The position numbers and the translations under genes were made by a program. A stretch of 26,249 nucleotides of DNA from Saccoglossus kowalevskii (Eukaryota > Hemichordata > Enteropneusta > Harrimaniidae). Position 1 is the first letter of the stretch. Every line of letters begins with the position of its first letter. The notes beneath the pieces are model-generated. The model had not been told where the DNA came from, made no database searches, and saw only the letters and a list, made by a program, of their open reading frames with translations. This document shows positions 11,501 through 22,095 of the stretch, in pieces. The stretch lies in assembly GCF_000003605.2 (NCBI RefSeq), contig NW_003152762.1, forward strand, positions 2,929-29,177, in the 5' to 3' direction.

Positions 11501-14500
11501 TATGCATTAATTAGAGATAGTACCCTGAGATAATTCAACTGCACTCGTTGATTTCATTGTTCGAATTTACCAACATGATTGGCATTTAATGCTGGTCCGC
11601 CACCGCCTAACCGTAATATGGCCCATTTATTTCACTAGTGTTGCTGTATGCGTTAGTACTCTTGCTGCGCTGAGTACGTGGGACAAATTCTTATCAGTGG
11701 CGAAGATTTCGTTAAATCTCCCCTTCTAGGTGGCATGGTTTTCAAACTCAACATTTAGTTTCAATAACTCGTGACTGTATCTGCTAAAAGGCGGCACAAA
11801 TAGTAAAACTGTGTTGCTTAACGCGAAGCATTACGTGCTAGTCGTTGAACTAGCGTTGAACACAGAATGATTCACCGTCTCTGACATCCACATTCCCAGC
11901 AATGAATATATACACAGATTAGAAGCACATTGAAAAACCGAAACTTGAATGAAGTGTTTACTGTAAATGTTGTGATTACGAAAGTTTGATTTCTACTAAA
12001 TCAATACGGGCTAACAAAATGATTCATAACTACTACCAATTTTGTTATGTTCCATATTCCTATATGCATGACAAAGACGGACTCGAGAATTGGCTCCCAT
12101 ATACGCCAAGTGACATTCAATTTATTTTAGTGAAACGTTATATCCGTCAGCGCTATTAAATTCTAGTTCATCGCAAGACTCATCTCATTTCGACCTGAAA
12201 TTTATTTCATATTTATCCTTTCTTGACTCGCGAATCTCGTTGGAGATATGAAGTGCAAAGCCTTTGAAATGACTATTCTAATTGTTAACAGCGCGACTGT
12301 TGACACTTTTGTTCTAGCGTTAGTTTGCCCGTTACGCGCGGGGATTTCTTTCTAAGCCATCAGCTTTGTATGTACAGTGTTAGCGAGGTGCCTGAATTCA
12401 ATGGGCATTCATTTCATCCTAAACTTTGATGTGTCTTTTCCGTTTTTCATTTGCCTGATTCACAAAACATTTCTTGTCTTTAAAGCATTTTCTGTGTATT
12501 ACTGATGAATGAAAGGAAGTCACGTCGACACTGCAACATTGGATGTAATTGGGGTGCCGAGCGTTAGCTACACACTATTGTCTATCCATAAACCCCGGCT
12601 TTTGACTTCCCATTTTTTTTATAGTCTCCGATATTGTTGCCGTCAGATTCGATCACTCAAAACGGTTTGTTTTAATCTCAATTTAAATGTATAATTTTCA
12701 TAAATGTCAAATAAACCTAATAAAACGTAGCCTTCAAGACAATAAAGGAGTTCATTGCCAATGTTCGGATTTCCTGGCATAATTCGTGTTTTGTATTTTC
12801 ACATCCTTTCACGTCGAGATTAGTCATGACACGATTTCCGTGTGAAATGAAAATACTTTCCGCGTCGCATTGCATATGACTTTCCAATTGCCACGCGAAT
12901 CTGTTCAATTCTGTCCTAGAAATTGATTTACAACTACACAGCAGAATAATTCAAATTTTATAAAATTTGTTTCTTAATCCCGCCTGACTGCGTTGTGTGT
13001 TCGTAATCCACGTTAAATCCAGCACGCTAATCAGTGAGAAGTGAGTTAGGCTTACCACAATAGCCATGTGCCAAAAAGATTAAAATTTGGTCGCGTAGAC
13101 ATGATAACATTATTGTCAGTACCAAACTTGCTGTCACCTTTATTTGTATCTGAAATTTGTATTTACAACAAATCTAAGTGTGTGCATGCATGCAAGAATT
13201 GATGTGATCACAGCTATTCACAAGTGATCTCACATACAAGAATTAAATCAGTCGATCGGAGAGATAGCTGTTTTTATTCTGCAACTACTCAATCTATCCA
13301 ATTTGTGGTGCATCTCTACACTGGAATCAACGACCGGTCTTCTGGAGCTAGTAATTCATATTTTTTAAAAACATTTCGCGTCCTATTTTTCGTGTTAATT
13401 CATCTTCAAAATTGTTTATCAATGTTTTCTGTTTTATTGTACTCTGGAGTCGGGTTTTACGAGTTTGCGATAACAGTTACTGTAGTGCACTTTAGTGTAC
13501 GGCCAACCCTGGACACGGAACGTTACATTTACGTAATTTACACGCAAAATAGAGATGAAATGTGAACACAGATGTCTGTGTGTTGAAGCATGAAACCTTA
13601 CAGTTCAATAGTATCTGATGAACGCTCCCAGGAGTCGCATTTTCAACGCCCATGTCGTTTCAAACACACGCACCAAACAATTCTAAAACTGAAGAAGGGG
13701 AAAGCGAACAAAATTAGCTCCATGTATATGGATAGTTACGCGTAATAGCCCGGTACGTGTAACCGGTATTTTCTGAGAGGGAGAAGAACACGACAGACAG
13801 TCGCGTGAAAATTAATGGTATTAAACAAAATGTACAGAAATTGAAACTTTATTTAATTAAATTATTGAAGGTCGCTTGTTTAAATGATCACTTATAAGAA
13901 GTGGTTTGTCATTTCGCCGTTGTTTATTAATATTTAAAAGTATAATAAGGAATCGGACAATAACGTTTACTCTTTCCCAGCGGCAGCTATTAATAATAAC
14001 ATGTTGACATAGAAAACGGTACGGGATACTAATAGGGGTCCTAAAGCAATACACATTATATCAATTGTCGACTTCAGTAACATTTTAGGATGTGCTTTTT
14101 TCATCTTTAATGGCATTATTATTAAAACCTATTTTGTTCTTCCTGAATAGCATTTATGCAATTCGAGATGACGAGGAACATATATCGTTGTTCGGTTCTT
14201 GTTTAGTCACCCTAGTTTCAGTAATAAAAATCATAACTTCATCCTGAGGTCATAAGGTCAATATACTAACAGTGGTTCCAATTGAGTTAACCTTGCGTGT
14301 CACACTAACGATATGACGTCATTATTTCTCCTTGGTGTACAAAGCTATAGTTTCAATCTGGCGTATATTCTATAATCCTGGGTACAATTTAATTTGTGAT
14401 TTTATATATATGGTTCTAAGTAGAAGTGTGCGTGTTTTTGTAATTGCCTACTCCACCCCGGTGCGTTTTATTGATCAGAAATTTTCCATAATTTGAGAAA

Positions 14501-17500
14501 TGTGTCTTCTAAGTTTCTAGTGTTTTTCCAGTGATATATATTTATCCGTTAATTTGCAACTTCACTAAAATTATGCTCCTCTTCTTTTGTAGACGGATGT
14601 TTCCTACCCAGAGAGTTTCGTTCAGTCACGTGAATCCAGAGTCCCGCTACGTGGTGCTCATTGATATCGTACCCGTTGATAACAAACGGTATCGCTACGC
14701 CTACCATCGGTCATCGTGGCTGGTGGCCGGTAAAGCCGATCCTCCGTTACCAGCACGGCTTTACGTTCACCCAGATTCACCATTCACCGGAGAACAGCTA
14801 CACAAACAAATGGTGTCGTTTGAAAAACTAAAACTTACCAACAATGAATTGGACCAAAGTGGACATGTAAGTTATATTTTATATATCGGAATTTTTTTCA
14901 AAATAAATATTTAACGGCCATGTTTTAGGCGCGTCATTATTTTAATCGCTACCGGCTCCACGACCTTCATGTGGCGCATCGCCAATCTGCCTGCTAGCTT
15001 CCCCGTGCACCCCATGATTTGACCGAGCAACTAAGACATATACGTGTTGACACCTTAACACATTGACGGCAGCATATTGGCTCATCCAATGGCTATCTTA
15101 AACGCACACTTCGGCTCATCTATCAAGCAACATCTACCTTCAATTACAACACTATCGCTGTTCAATATCAGACACTTTGTAAAGTGGTGAGATATGGCCA
15201 GAGTATTTGTTTGGGGCCTGGCTACTAACGCTGCTTTGCTGATGGCTCCTCTAGGTATTCTGTGTTCCCATGTGATTTTGATAAAATGACATGTTTGTTC
15301 TTTTCTTGTTTGTATTTGATTGAGTTTAACGCTTTCTAGACAATTTGAACTGGCACTGCAGCGCTCCCAATAACGTAGTAAAACGTCAGCGCTCTGGATG
15401 TGTTTATTAGCCATTTGCTGTTAACACGGTGTATGATGATGGTTGTTGAATCGATGATGTAAATATACCCGATTGTGGCAACTCTTTTAGAAATCGTTTA
15501 GACTTTTCACGCAATTTGTCTTAAGACGTGTCATTTACATATATTGCAATAAATGACATAGGTGCAAGTGATGAGGATTTGTCGAGTGGGAACCAAACTT
15601 GATGACATTCAACTATTTCGTTGTATTGACAAAATGGACGTGTACATTGTTAACGTCATAAGAATTAGACAATTCTTAAATTTCATTTTATCAATATTTA
15701 CACTACTGCATTTAGTTTGAGCGATTTAATTCGAGGGTACTAGGATGCTAGTGATGCCTTCCCGCGAAAACAAGCATTCCGTTCATTTACGATGACTGAA
15801 TTAGAGGAATTGAAAGGAGTTAAAATTATTAGAGACTAGAACAAGTGAACAAAGGCATATTAAGTCGCGGACTCGACAAAATAAAATATTATGAAGTTAC
15901 ATTTAATTTCGTTTAACGCTTGTCACTTTGTCCAAATCAATCAATGGTAGGCATGTAAGAAGAGGGTGAAAGGTCGCTAGGTTCTATTTCGTTCTGCCTA
16001 ATACCACAATCCTCTACGGTGAAATTGAAATATCACCCACAACAAATTGATTCGAATTTGTTATATTGTTCCTTTTCATTGACGGTTGTTATAAAGGGAA
16101 TCGGTTTATCGAGTGGGTTTGATTTGAAGTGCGGATCTTTGCAAACGAGAAGATATTGTCATCGAGTCTAATTAGTCATTTCATCATAATACATGGTGCC
16201 ATCATTCACGGGATTTAGAGATTAAGCCCATAAAAGTAATAATTCGTCTAAATTAATACGAATCGTGGGCATTTACCTTGTCACTACATATACAGTGAGT
16301 GAATTTTCATTTAACTAGTTTTGTTAGACCGACCTTCTGGATGACACTTCTGTGGTCTGCCTTTGCTTACCCGGTTGATGAGTCTAAGCCTACGCTGACT
16401 TCTTTTATTGTTTTCTTTCCTCCCCATGTAAATTGGCAGAATAATTTACCAAATTAGATTGTCGGTAAAGAAAAGCCAATGTAGTGAATTGTTTGTATAA
16501 TATTGGTGTTATTGTGTCAACTTAATTAACAAAGTACTATCAATCACCGCGCACTACGTGTTTGTAATGAACAAGACAGAGCGATGTACGGCGTCAGAAG
16601 GCAGAATTACAAACAAGAACTCTCTCCTATTTAATCGTTTTCGCTTCTGGGTGACGAAATGTTCAAATAAAACCATTTAAATGTTTTGTTGCAGCATAGT
16701 TGAAATAGTAGTACACTCACCTAGCAGATAATTGAAAGAACAAATCGTTTTCACGAACGAAAATGGTTCTATTGTCGGATCGGATCTAGAGTGCATGGCA
16801 CTGTCAAAATAGCATGGTATACAAAGTTGAACGCTTCTTTTTAAATGCTCTTTATATATATATAACATACACTAGGTAATCCTAGGTGTTTTTAAATTTG
16901 ATAATGAAACATTGAATTCGGGGACTGCGCGTCATCAGTGTGTTGAGACAATCTGGTTTATCATACTAATTCTCGTTCGCCGCCACGTTTATGCAAGGAT
17001 ATATTATCACGGCTATAAAGGAAACAAAATGTTGTATTCAAGTGCTGTAGTTTGCAGCGTGAAGAGCTTTCTCTTGACGAAATCTCGAGATTTGTGTGCT
17101 TGTCTTACACCTGAACATTTCAACACAAGCGCATGCGCAGAGCGATTAAAGTAGAGATGGGGCTTACGGAATTTTGTGACTGGGGGTTTTGTCGGATTTG
17201 TTTTGCGGTTGTGAGAAATTGTTTGCGATTTTTGACAGCCTTGTTTTAGTGTTGATCAGGGAATACCTGTACACAAATTTACCGTCACTCATTGACGGAA
17301 TCCTATTGCTATGCCAAGATTGCTTAATTTATGTAGGTACCTTACTTACTCTGAGCGCTCCCATGTGGACGACGATGTATGTTTCACAGCCCATGTTTGA
17401 TTTCATGCCGACTTAGATCCAAAATCGGGATTGTCGTTTAGGCTGCAAGTACTAAACCATAGTAAATACTCCCTGAACCCGAGCTAAAGGTTGTGGATGA

Positions 17501-20500
17501 AGCCATAGATAAACCTGTCAGCGAGACCAGTCATATTGAAAACTATGACGTAATTAGAGTTCTGAGTATGTTGTGACGTAACGCCTAAATTTAAATTATT
17601 AAATACGTCATGCTTGTAACATGTTGCGAGGTATTTTGAAAACTGGAATGAACAGTTGAATTAGCATCTGACATAAAGGCCCATTCAACTTCCATTTATG
17701 ACTATGAGGTTGTTGATTCAATGTGTGGATTCGTTAAATATACAAAACTACTTTGATGTTGATAAAGTTTTTTAAAAGTAGATTGTGTAAATGAATTCAA
17801 AAACGTTAGTTATCGCATCTATTTATTAACTCAATGCGTCATGTATAAGCTGTGTTTCAGTTGAATCCATTTTCTTTCCCGCATTAAATTTGTTTGATCT
17901 TTGTATTGCAAATTCTCTTCATTTTTAAATACAAAGTATTGATTACTGAAATCACGGTTAGTAACCGTGCTGAAATACATTTGCAAACGTTAGAAAAAAC
18001 AGTTATTATTCACCACGTGTGTGTTGTCAACGTATTCGATTCTGTATATTTAAGTGAGTCAATACATTTAGCATTTCATCCTTGAAAATCTGTGTCGAGA
18101 CATCATATTGGTGGTCCAATGCATTGATTGAATCGTGCATTACTTTGAATTGCTGCATTTTTTTCTCACAAAAACTCCTCCAACGTAAACAACGGTCAAT
18201 CTCTAATCTATCAAGCTTTTCTCGTTTTCATCTGTCATTCGCCTCCCCATAAATCCATGTTATCCAATTGCTTGATTTCTATCGCCAAGTAATGTTTACA
18301 TAAAAACTTATATCGTATTTTCTAATCAGAAAACCTCGTATATTTTTGTCTTCTCCTATGCACAGATTATTTTAAATTCAATGCACAGATATCAACCCCG
18401 GGTGCATATCATCAAGAAGCGAGACAATTCTTCGCCGATTGTTAGCTTGCAGAATGAAGAATGTCGTACCTTTATTTTTCCAGAGACGATGTTTACAGCG
18501 GTCACTGCCTATCAGAACCAGTTGGTATGTCACTTGAATTATATGTTGTGTTTCAGAACTTTGCCATCATATTAATTTCATTAAAGAAAAGTCAACGATA
18601 TGTAGTGATGAAAAAAAACAGCGCAGGAAATGGTGTTATAAAAACAATTATTTCCATAATTGCGGTATACACAGGGTCTTCCTTTATAAGACATGTATGG
18701 CATTAATATAAAAAACTTCAAATGTTATGATATTTAACAAAAATGAGAATTTGCAAATTGAACCGAGTATCGCATGACGTCACCTAACCGACAACTTCCT
18801 GGTCAGCAATGTATTTTTTTGAAAAATATTATTGGTAAATACAATATTGGCATGGCCCGCATTACGATGATATATTGTTATATTCTGCTGTTTGATGTAA
18901 TCGGTTTGGATCAAGTTGATAGGACCCACGGATAATCGTGTTTATCGCATTACATTGACAAAAAAAACACGAAATCGTTTGAGGAAATAATAATTGGTAT
19001 GATTGTTGTGTGCATTGGATCTGAGCAATCAACTGAGATAAGGAGTAGGTTGGCAAGGACTCATTCTCATTGACGACATCTTTACAGATTATCGAAATTA
19101 CAGGTTTGCCACAACTCTTTGTCACGTGACAATTAATCAGCGCTGGGTAGCCACTTCTAACCCCAATAGACAGATACCTATTGCTGTTCTTATCAATACC
19201 TATAACCTAGTACGCATTATCTACCATCTTTAGGTAATACGGGCACAATCCGTCAAAGTACACCAATATTTCGTTTTACTATCTCTCAAACCGTGATATC
19301 GTAATTCATGTGTCTCGTTAAAGCCAAACACAATGGCCCACGCGTTTTTTGTGTTAATCTTGTCAGTGACATCCGAAGCCCAAGTGCATAGTTTGAACTT
19401 GGGGTAATGAATCTCAGGAAGGGTGACTTTGCAGTTTAGACAAATCCCCGCCGTGACACAGCCCGTAAAAAATAAGTCGTTGTGTCAAAGTGTTCACAGG
19501 TGCTCATTTATCATGGAGTTTATGCGTGAAATTCTGTAAAAGTAACAGTGAATGAAGGATTTAATAATTGAACGAATGAATGAATGAAATAACGAATGAT
19601 TGAATGAATGATAGACATTTTAAATCGAAATAACACATAAACTCATAAATAATTACTGCATTACCTTTGCTAGTTTATTGTAAAACATAATCCGACTTAT
19701 ACTCACAGACGATTGGCTTTCAGGCTTGTGTTTGTTTTGAAATGAAGCATCCCGTTAAAGTGACAATTTCTACTCTTAAACTGCGGAATTAGAACAATAT
19801 CTGTCAAACACACTACTATTAAGTGTAAGCGTGAGCTTGCTTTTGCTTAAAAGACATCGAATGCAGTCTTTGTGAGTTGAAGATTTCGTAATTCGCTGAT
19901 GGATTCAATGGACTCAGTGCTAATGTGACAATGTTTAATGAGTCATCTTCCATATCAGCGACACAAATGCGACGCGTGTTACACACATCGTTCGAAATGG
20001 TAATACGCAATCACAAATCAGGTCACTTGTGCGGTCTCCGAAAAGCGTCACCCTTACGCTTGCCTGTCACTTTATACACGGGCCAGTTGCAGAATGAAAG
20101 AGCCAGTAAAGAGAAACGCGACAGGAGAGAGCATGTTGTCGTAAAACCCCAGTTGCACTTTGTCTCTACGTGGTATTAATTACTGTTATCTTGCCTCTCT
20201 GTCACTTGGTGTCTCCACAAGACAGATTGCCTCCATGTCTGCCAGGTTAAACCCCGCAGTTCATTCATCATACCGTCAGTTGTTGAGGGACACACTTTCT
20301 TTCTGCATTGATTATATCAGTTTAGAAATCACCAAGAATAAAACACCACACACCGCGAAATATTTCATAAAATTAAACAGATCATAAATATATTAATATA
20401 TATAATATGATATATTAATATTTGCGATCGTCTTTACAAGCGTCCCATTCCGGACCATGTGACCATTGATGACGTCTAAAAAGTGATATCGGACTCAGTA

Positions 20501-21535
20501 TAACGCCACTCCAGATTGGAATATTACAAATTATCTCACCCAATTTTACAGATAAGCATCTCTTGTTCCCTCTTTCCATGGAAACCAAGTGATGATGTAC
20601 GATTGTCTTTCTAATTCGGGAGCAGATGTTTATCACAACTGACAACTTTTTTCTATGAAAAATTTGTCTTAGGTCAAGGGCACTGGGGTAGAAATTAACA
20701 CGCCCTCTCATAATGACTTTATGTAAATCTAAATGACGATAATTAAACGAGAAATTAATTCATTTTGTCTTCAACGGGTGACGTCAGAAGATAATATGAA
20801 CCCATATATAATTACCAAACTGTTAATTTTTTATTCGTCCAGCTGGCTTGCTTGTAGGTTTCCAGTTTTGTTTGAAAACTAAGACTTCGGTGAATCTAAG
20901 CATGACTTTAGTAGATAAACATAACCTTTTCACGCTCTCATTCACTACTTCCTAACTTATATTCGACTGTCCAGTTTCTTTATTGGGTTTTCCGCCGTCA
21001 CAGAGCGTCATGCGTTTCAAGAATATAAACTTGAACGTGATACGTGTTTGAATTTAATTTCAATTGATCATTTATAGTAAGAATGTCTGTGTGATGGTAG
21101 AAATTAATTGCGGAAAATAATAAGTATTATTATGAGTTGACATGTGTCATAATTATGGCATGCAAGAACTATTTCCCTGGGATGACATATGTCTGTATTA
21201 TGAATAAGTGAGAGTGTATTCCCGAAATTAAATAGCATAGCGGGTAAGCAAGAATTGTTTTTGTTGAGATGGCATATGTGAATATTATCAGAGGGGGGTG
21301 CCGTATATTTTATAAATGGTATATGCACTTTTACCATTTAACGGAGGATTGAGTGTAATCTGGTCTAAAGTAAAATACGTTAATATTACAAACTGCATAT
21401 CAAAGTGAAAGTAGTTGAGAATATTCAAACGTTTTCTCTTTTTTTTTTGTTAATACAGATTACACGGTTGAAGATCGACAGTAACCCGTTCGCTAAGGGA
21501 TTCAGGGACTCGTCTAGGTTAACTGATTTAGAAAG
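8299..21535 (+). CDS. tbx20: Tbx20-class T-box transcription factor, 5 coding exons, 3' incomplete
   Basis: Join of 8299-8539, 8929-9181, 14593-14866, 18366-18524 and 21459-21535; 334 complete codons plus two bases. T-box proteins are nuclear, sequence-specific DNA-binding regulators. The Tbx20/midline/H15 group acts in heart, neural and limb or axis patterning (established for the family, not shown here). Seen: an eh1-like motif FSIEALI at residues 19-25; an Asn-rich linker at about 53-68; the Tbx20-type block EDFVEKSSC at 81-89; and a T-box from about L142 to about R329, with [40 protein letters not shown] and [12 protein letters not shown]. The N-terminal SSRANAFSI and VEKSSC blocks separate it from Tbx1, Tbx2/3/4/5, Tbx15/18/22 and Brachyury. 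All four complete introns are GT..AG and splice phases agree at every junction. The family's Ser-rich C-terminal region is absent and must lie beyond the window. Confidence 0.95.
8540..8928 (+). other. tbx20 intron 1 (389 bp, phase 1)
   Basis: GTAAGT donor and TTTTACAG acceptor. It is the only short intron of the gene, AT-rich, with an A-run followed by a T-run near 8750-8770. No other element is seen. Confidence 0.93.
8929..9181 (+). CDS. tbx20: tbx20 coding exon 2 (pre-T-box linker and first T-box strand)
   Basis: The acceptor ttttacag ends at 8928. The first two bases complete Glu81, giving the sequence EDFVEKSSC, which matches the conserved Tbx20 block just after the N-terminal linker. 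A Ser/Gly/Thr-rich linker follows to about residue 128, then [16 protein letters not shown]. The T-box begins at about L142, with [18 protein letters not shown] covering residues 148-165. The exon ends after two bases of Arg165 with donor g|gtgagt at 9182. The open frame runs into a TGA at 9183-9185 if it is not spliced there, which supports the exon end. Confidence 0.93.
9182..14592 (+). other. tbx20 intron 2 (5411 bp, phase 2)
   Basis: GTGAGT donor and TTTTGTAG acceptor. Open frames inside (for example 10218-10505 and 13224-13565) show no recognisable domain and read as chance. Notable parts are a more GC-rich patch around 10970-11200, a candidate 38-nt cryptic exon at 11197-11234, and a paired E-box/T-site motif at 11371-11403. 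The size and central position make it a plausible host for enhancers, which is inference only. Confidence 0.92.
14593..14866 (+). CDS. tbx20: tbx20 coding exon 3 (T-box core)
   Basis: The acceptor ttcttttgtag ends at 14592. One base completes Arg165, then [10 protein letters not shown] follows, so the joined sequence reads KSGRRMFP as in T-box proteins generally. Residues 166-256 contain [19 protein letters not shown] (189-207), [15 protein letters not shown] and [12 protein letters not shown] (222-233), and [11 protein letters not shown] at the end. These are core beta strands and DNA- or dimer-contact loops of the T-box by analogy with known structures. The donor after the GGA CAT codons is gtaagt at 14867, phase 0. 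Substitutions relative to vertebrate proteins (for example Q171, H177, N179) are conservative surface changes. No frame defect is seen. Confidence 0.95.
14867..18365 (+). other. tbx20 intron 3 (3499 bp, phase 0)
   Basis: GTAAGT donor and CACAG acceptor. A minus-strand open frame at 15082-15414 lies in a more GC-balanced block starting with a TTAA-bounded, piggyBac-end-like string at 15056. It may be transposon-derived but shows no transposase motif. A (TA)n run lies near 16854-16866. The rest is AT-rich and unremarkable. Confidence 0.92.
15529..15558. repeat. 9-bp perfect inverted repeat, 12-nt loop, intron 3
   Basis: Arms TGTCATTTA (15529-15537) and TAAATGACA (15550-15558) are perfectly complementary. 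The stem is too short for a typical miRNA precursor. No flanking pairing extends it beyond a possible G-T pair. Confidence 0.6.
18366..18524 (+). CDS. tbx20: tbx20 coding exon 4 (T-box C-terminal half)
   Basis: The acceptor cacag ends at 18365 and has a weak pyrimidine tract for about 20 bases before it. Encodes residues 257-309, beginning [20 protein letters not shown] and ending [16 protein letters not shown]. MHxYQPR and TAYQN are hallmark T-box motifs. The stretch between them (residues 276-288, [13 protein letters not shown]) is the loop that varies most among T-box families. The donor is ttg|gtatgt at 18525, phase 0. The frame stays open past the donor for a few codons only. Confidence 0.94.
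19570..19612. repeat. Imperfect (GAAT)n microsatellite in intron 4
   Basis: Gaatgaatgaatg-type tetranucleotide units occur with interruptions (gaaataacgaatgatt) over about 43 bases. This is a simple repeat with no coding or splicing implication visible. Confidence 0.85.
20384..20423. repeat. AT-rich inverted repeat in intron 4
   Basis: Two ATATATTAATAT-type arms surround a short AT centre in an almost pure A/T stretch. It could extrude as a cruciform or act as a matrix-attachment-like segment, but such runs are common in AT-rich introns. Confidence 0.6.
21459..21535 (+). CDS. tbx20: tbx20 coding exon 5 (end of T-box)
   Basis: A strong pyrimidine tract (21432-21450, largely T) leads to acceptor taatacag ending at 21458. 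The 77-nt exon encodes residues 310-334 plus two bases of Arg335. It reads [20 protein letters not shown] and then [13 protein letters not shown] is the near-invariant C-terminal T-box motif whose Phe and Arg enter the DNA minor groove in T-box structures (family knowledge). The exon was too short for ordinary ORF calling and was found from the conserved motif. The donor ag|gtgaga begins at 21536, phase 2. The next exon is not seen in the remaining 4.7 kb. Confidence 0.93.
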
Positions 21536-22076
21536 GTGAGAAATTTACTTCTTGTTCCCAGAACACTAGAGAATTTCCATGTTACGAGTGTGTCGTGTTA
21601 ACGACATGCGACCAGTGCGCACACTGCTGGACTCCCCTGGGTAACGTAAATAAGCATAGAATCGCCAGCATCTGGTCTCCCTAAGTACCTCTTAATAACA
21701 CCAGTCCTCAGTGTATCACTTTAGTATCCTACTAGATGTTTGCCATTTTTTTTAAAGTCTCCTCATAACATCGTCATATTGTAGTACTACCCATTCCTAC
21801 CAACAGACAATGACATTCAGACATAACTGCTCGCCAATGAGCCTATCTTACCTCCTCGAGACATTTCGATGAAGGAGACAACTCGGGGAAAACATCCATG
21901 AACTTGAACTGTCACAGTATGTCAAGTGATTATGTGACGGGATAGCGAATCACATAGACATGATGTAGAAAAAAAACGTGCATCCCCCAAAAAGGATGCC
22001 TGATAGCCGAGCTTATTGCGCGCAGAGACCCTGTAACTCATTAACGCCGATCCACTTAGTCGAGAGAAAGACGCGC

Positions 22077-22095
22077 CGTCGCTAGCTAGGCGACG
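22077..22095. repeat. GC-rich hairpin in intron 5
   Basis: Arms CGTCGC (22077-22082) and GCGACG (22090-22095) flank the 7-nt loop tagctag. It sits in a locally GC-rich, CpG-containing patch (about 22000-22115) inside an otherwise AT-rich intron. Confidence 0.55.

Larger units (their letters stand above)
18525..21458 (+). other. tbx20 intron 4 (2934 bp, phase 0)
   Basis: GTATGT donor and TAATACAG acceptor with a long T tract. Contains a 10-bp palindromic E-box GTCACGTGAC near 19123, the GAAT microsatellite and the AT-rich inverted repeat. No coding content is recognised. Confidence 0.92.

Noticed and set aside
13224-13565. 113-codon plus-strand frame in intron 2
   Set aside because: Hydrophobic patches only, with no recognisable family. 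It reads as chance AT-rich intron.
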